Assembly: GCA_003476685.1 (NCBI GenBank)
Contig: DMVN01000181.1
Span: 11,927-18,125, forward strand
Length of the DNA stretch: 6,199 nt
Direction: 5' to 3'
From: Acidobacteriota bacterium
Lineage (GTDB): Bacteria > Acidobacteriota > Aminicenantia > Aminicenantales > Saccharicenantaceae
Numbering within the stretch: the first letter of the stretch is position 1; every line of letters begins with the position of its first letter. A program made the translations under genes and the position numbers. This document shows positions 4,605-6,199 of the stretch, piece after piece. The notes beneath the pieces are model-generated. The model was not told the origin of the DNA, did no database searches, and saw only the letters and a program-made list of their open reading frames with translations.

Positions 4605-5408
4605 ATGACCGACCGCTCGGGGAAAGCCCGGGAACTTCTCTTGCTTTTAATATTTCTGATTATTTTCTGCTCGCCGCTTGGGGCCCAGGTCTATTTCGGC
4701 GTCACGCCCATCAGGCTGGAGCTTAAAGTCAGTCCGGGCGGGCATAAAACTGAAGTTATTTATGTCAGGAATAATTCTCCCCGTCCCATCCGTTTGAAAG
4801 TTTATACTGAGAACTGGTTCCTGGGAGAAGACGGCAGCCGCAATTTTATCGGCAGCCAGCCCACCAGCTTTTCCTGCCGGGACTGGCTCAGGGTCAATCC
4901 CTTTGATTTCAGGCTCCAGCCAGGGGAAATGAAGTCAGTCCGGTTTACCGTCTCCGTCCCCGGAGAAACTGAAGCCGGCGGTTACCATGCCGGCATTTCC
5001 TTCGAACAGGTGCCGGAAGCGCCGTCTGGAGCCCGGATGGGTCAGGTGGCTTTTGTTGGTAAAATTGTGGCTGCCGTCTACGTAAAGGTGGGCAAAGTCC
5101 CGGTGGAAGGGGCGCTGGAAGACCTGGCTTTTGAGTCTCCGGGGGAAGTCCAGCTGGTAAAAATCAAGCTTAATAACACCGGGCGGACCCATTTCCGGTT
5201 GAAGGGCGAAGTCCGGATTATGACGGCCCAAGGCCGAAAAGCGGCTTCCCTGGAAATTCCTGATGAACCGGTCCTTCCCGGAAGCTGGCGCTGGGTGACG
5301 ATGCAGCTCAAGGAAAAATTGCCGCCTGGAAAGTACCGGGCCGAGGTCCGGCTGGATATAGGCCGGGAGGAACTCCTGGCCCTGGAAAAAGAAATCATCG
5401 TAAATTGA
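4605..5408 (+). CDS. PapD-like periplasmic chaperone, two-domain
   Basis: The 267-residue product has a Sec signal peptide (basic n-region to Arg9, hydrophobic core 11-22, cleavage after LGA at residue 27). Cys22 is not in a lipobox, so it should be a soluble periplasmic protein. Residues 29-135 carry the PapD-like first-domain pattern: VTPIRLELKVSPGG (33-46), EVIYVRNNSPRPIRLKV (50-66), DWLRVNPFDFRLQPGEMKSVRFTVSVP (93-119) and the GGYHAGISF strand (125-133). The second half (about 165-267) is another beta-sandwich: VQLVKIKLNNTGRTHF (182-197), LPPGKYRAEVRLDIG (239-253). Such chaperones hold exported pilus or coat subunits until assembly. AGGAGG (4592-4597) is 7 nt before the ATG. It has its own sigma-70 promoter and leads an operon with two small subunit-like genes, 13 nt and then 6 nt apart. 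It is more divergent than enterobacterial PapD. Chaperone identity is likely but rests on pattern recognition. Confidence 0.8.
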   Translation: MTDRSGKARELLLLLIFLIIFCSPLGAQVYFGVTPIRLELKVSPGGHKTEVIYVRNNSPRPIRLKVYTENWFLGEDGSRNFIGSQPTSFSCRDWLRVNPFDFRLQPGEMKSVRFTVSVPGETEAGGYHAGISFEQVPEAPSGARMGQVAFVGKIVAAVYVKVGKVPVEGALEDLAFESPGEVQLVKIKLNNTGRTHFRLKGEVRIMTAQGRKAASLEIPDEPVLPGSWRWVTMQLKEKLPPGKYRAEVRLDIGREELLALEKEIIVN

Positions 5409-5421
5409 GGCGCCAGGGAAG

Positions 5422-5967
5422 ATGAAAACGAATTTCAAGATTGGGCGGCTCGGCGAAAGAACCAGCCGCTGGCGGCTGCCCCTGCTGATGCTTTTGTGCT
5501 CGGGCCTCGTGGCCGGGCAGCTCCTGGCCCAGAGCCTGGCCAGCCTGGGGGTGACAGTGCAGGTGGCCCGGCGCTTCAAGATTGAAGTCAGCACCTCGCT
5601 CGTGTCATTCAGCCGGAGTTCATCTTCCGGTCAGCCCCAGACTATTCCGGCCAATGAAGGCAGCTTTGAACTGACCATCAAGACCAATAACGACCCCGGT
5701 TCCAGCACTAATGTCTGGCTCCAGGCTTCCTCCGACCTTCTGGATAACTCCACCGGTTACACCATTCCGGTGGAAAGAATCAGCTGGACAGCCCAGGGTA
5801 ACGGTTTTTACCCGGGGCACCTGGTAAAAGCAGCTCCAGTACTGGTGGCCAGATTCGACGGCCCCGGAAGCTTTACCGGCCAGTTATATTTCTTTTTTGC
5901 CGAGGACCCCGGTCTGGCTCCCGGGTCCTATCAAACGACGGTTACCATTCTGGTGGAGGGTGTATAA
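5422..5967 (+). CDS. Small secreted beta-sandwich protein, third family member
   Basis: This 181-residue protein has a long, strongly basic n-region (about residues 1-18), a hydrophobic core (19-32) and likely Sec cleavage after LLA at residue 36. The mature part shows VTVQVARRFKIEVS (44-57), TIPANEGSFELTIKT (74-88), ISWTAQGNGFYPGHL (120-134), GSFTGQLYFFFAED (149-162) and the ending PGSYQTTVTILVEGV (167-181). These parallel segments of the proteins at 3949 and 5974 in the same order, so they are probably paralogues. The mature chain has no cysteine. It starts 13 nt after the chaperone stop. The nearest ribosome-binding candidates are AGGGA only 2 nt upstream and GAGG 11 nt upstream, so coupling to chaperone translation is plausible. 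No separate promoter is seen. It is probably a subunit handled by the adjacent chaperone; exact role unknown. Confidence 0.87.
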   Translation: MKTNFKIGRLGERTSRWRLPLLMLLCSGLVAGQLLAQSLASLGVTVQVARRFKIEVSTSLVSFSRSSSSGQPQTIPANEGSFELTIKTNNDPGSSTNVWLQASSDLLDNSTGYTIPVERISWTAQGNGFYPGHLVKAAPVLVARFDGPGSFTGQLYFFFAEDPGLAPGSYQTTVTILVEGV

Positions 5968-5973
5968 GTAAAG

Positions 5974-6199
5974 ATGAGGTCAAGGTCCTGGAACCGCGGA
6001 CAAAAGATGATTAAATTATTCTGGGTGTGGTCATCTCTTCTGATCGCTTCCGGTCTTATCCTGGCGGCCGGGGGAAGTCCGCAGCACTGGACCATTACCA
6101 TTAATATTTACCCCACGGCTATCACCTTTCCGCCGGCCGACCCGGACCTGGAACCGGTGGTGGCGGCTAACTCTTCAGTCCGGGTGCAGATAACAACTT
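5974..6199 (+). CDS. Secreted subunit-like protein, fourth family member (partial, runs off right edge)
   Basis: The first 75 codons are present. MRSRSWNRGQKMIK is a basic n-region, and a hydrophobic core follows at about 15-31, with Sec cleavage likely near AAG at 31-33. The mature start HWTITINIYPTAITF (38-52) and VVAANSSVRVQITT (62-75) match the first two conserved strands of the gene upstream (VTVQV... and IPANEGSFELTIKT) and of the gene at 3949 (IAANENPVAVRV). It begins 6 nt after the preceding stop, in the chaperone operon. An alternative ATG at 6007 would still leave a usable signal peptide. Neither start has a strong Shine-Dalgarno at ideal distance (GGAGGG at 5955-5960 is 13 nt from ATG 5974), so the start is uncertain. 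C-terminal motifs cannot be assessed. Confidence 0.78.
   Translation, partial: MRSRSWNRGQKMIKLFWVWSSLLIASGLILAAGGSPQHWTITINIYPTAITFPPADPDLEPVVAANSSVRVQITT

Noticed and set aside
4409..4726. Plus-strand 105-codon frame bridging two genes
   Set aside because: It runs through the terminator, the sigma-70 promoter and the chaperone start in another frame.
4935..5594. Minus-strand 219-codon open frame
   Set aside because: Antisense to the chaperone and the following gene, spans their junction, and has no recognisable domain; a GC-rich shadow.
1..6199. CRISPR array, tRNA/rRNA gene, insertion sequence or attachment site
   Set aside because: I saw no regularly spaced repeats, no cloverleaf or rRNA segments, no transposase motifs and no terminal inverted repeats.

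Overview
The window suggests a Gram-negative-type bacterium: secreted proteins with Sec signal peptides, a PapD-like periplasmic chaperone, a sigma-54 activator and a matching -24/-12 promoter. Base composition is moderately GC-rich. I lean towards an uncultivated deep-branching phylum such as Aminicenantes/Acidobacteriota, but this is a low-confidence impression and not a result.

Left block (1-1366, minus strand): pyrE (orotate phosphoribosyltransferase) is followed, with an ATGA overlap, by a reading frame that starts as a complete Maf/YhdE-type nucleotide pyrophosphatase. Without a stop it continues into a TRAM domain and the first [4Fe-4S] cysteine of an RlmD/RumA-type 23S rRNA m5U methyltransferase, and it runs off the left edge. 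This apparent Maf-RlmD fusion is the most striking protein architecture here.

Centre (1367-3230): back-to-back promoters separate pyrE from a plus-strand sigma-54 enhancer-binding activator of the NtrC family. Its AAA+ and Fis-type HTH domains look intact. Its receiver domain has lost the acidic pocket, the phosphoacceptor Asp, the Thr/Ser and the Lys, so it is probably a pseudo-receiver. Downstream is a 369-bp regulatory region. It holds two copies of an imperfect 24-bp repeat, each with a TGT-N11-ACA dyad, an IHF-like AT-rich site and a near-perfect sigma-54 promoter.

Right block (3231-6199, plus strand): four small secreted proteins (the last cut by the window edge) appear to be divergent members of one beta-sandwich family. 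They share an N-terminal hydrophobic strand, an (I/V)(A/P)AN-type motif, an 'SWTxxGxG' region and a C-terminal 'PGxYxxxxTxxL' strand. They sit around a two-domain PapD-like chaperone. The first two members each have their own sigma-54-type promoter; the second also has an overlapping sigma-70 promoter. A strong terminator then separates them from a sigma-70-driven operon of chaperone, third member and fourth member.

Inferred working model: the activator switches on one or two surface subunits through enhancer sites and DNA bending, while the chaperone and further subunits are made from a housekeeping promoter. The set resembles part of a chaperone-dependent surface fibre or coat system of the spore-coat-U/archaic pilus style. 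No usher is visible here, and the assembly could continue past the right edge.
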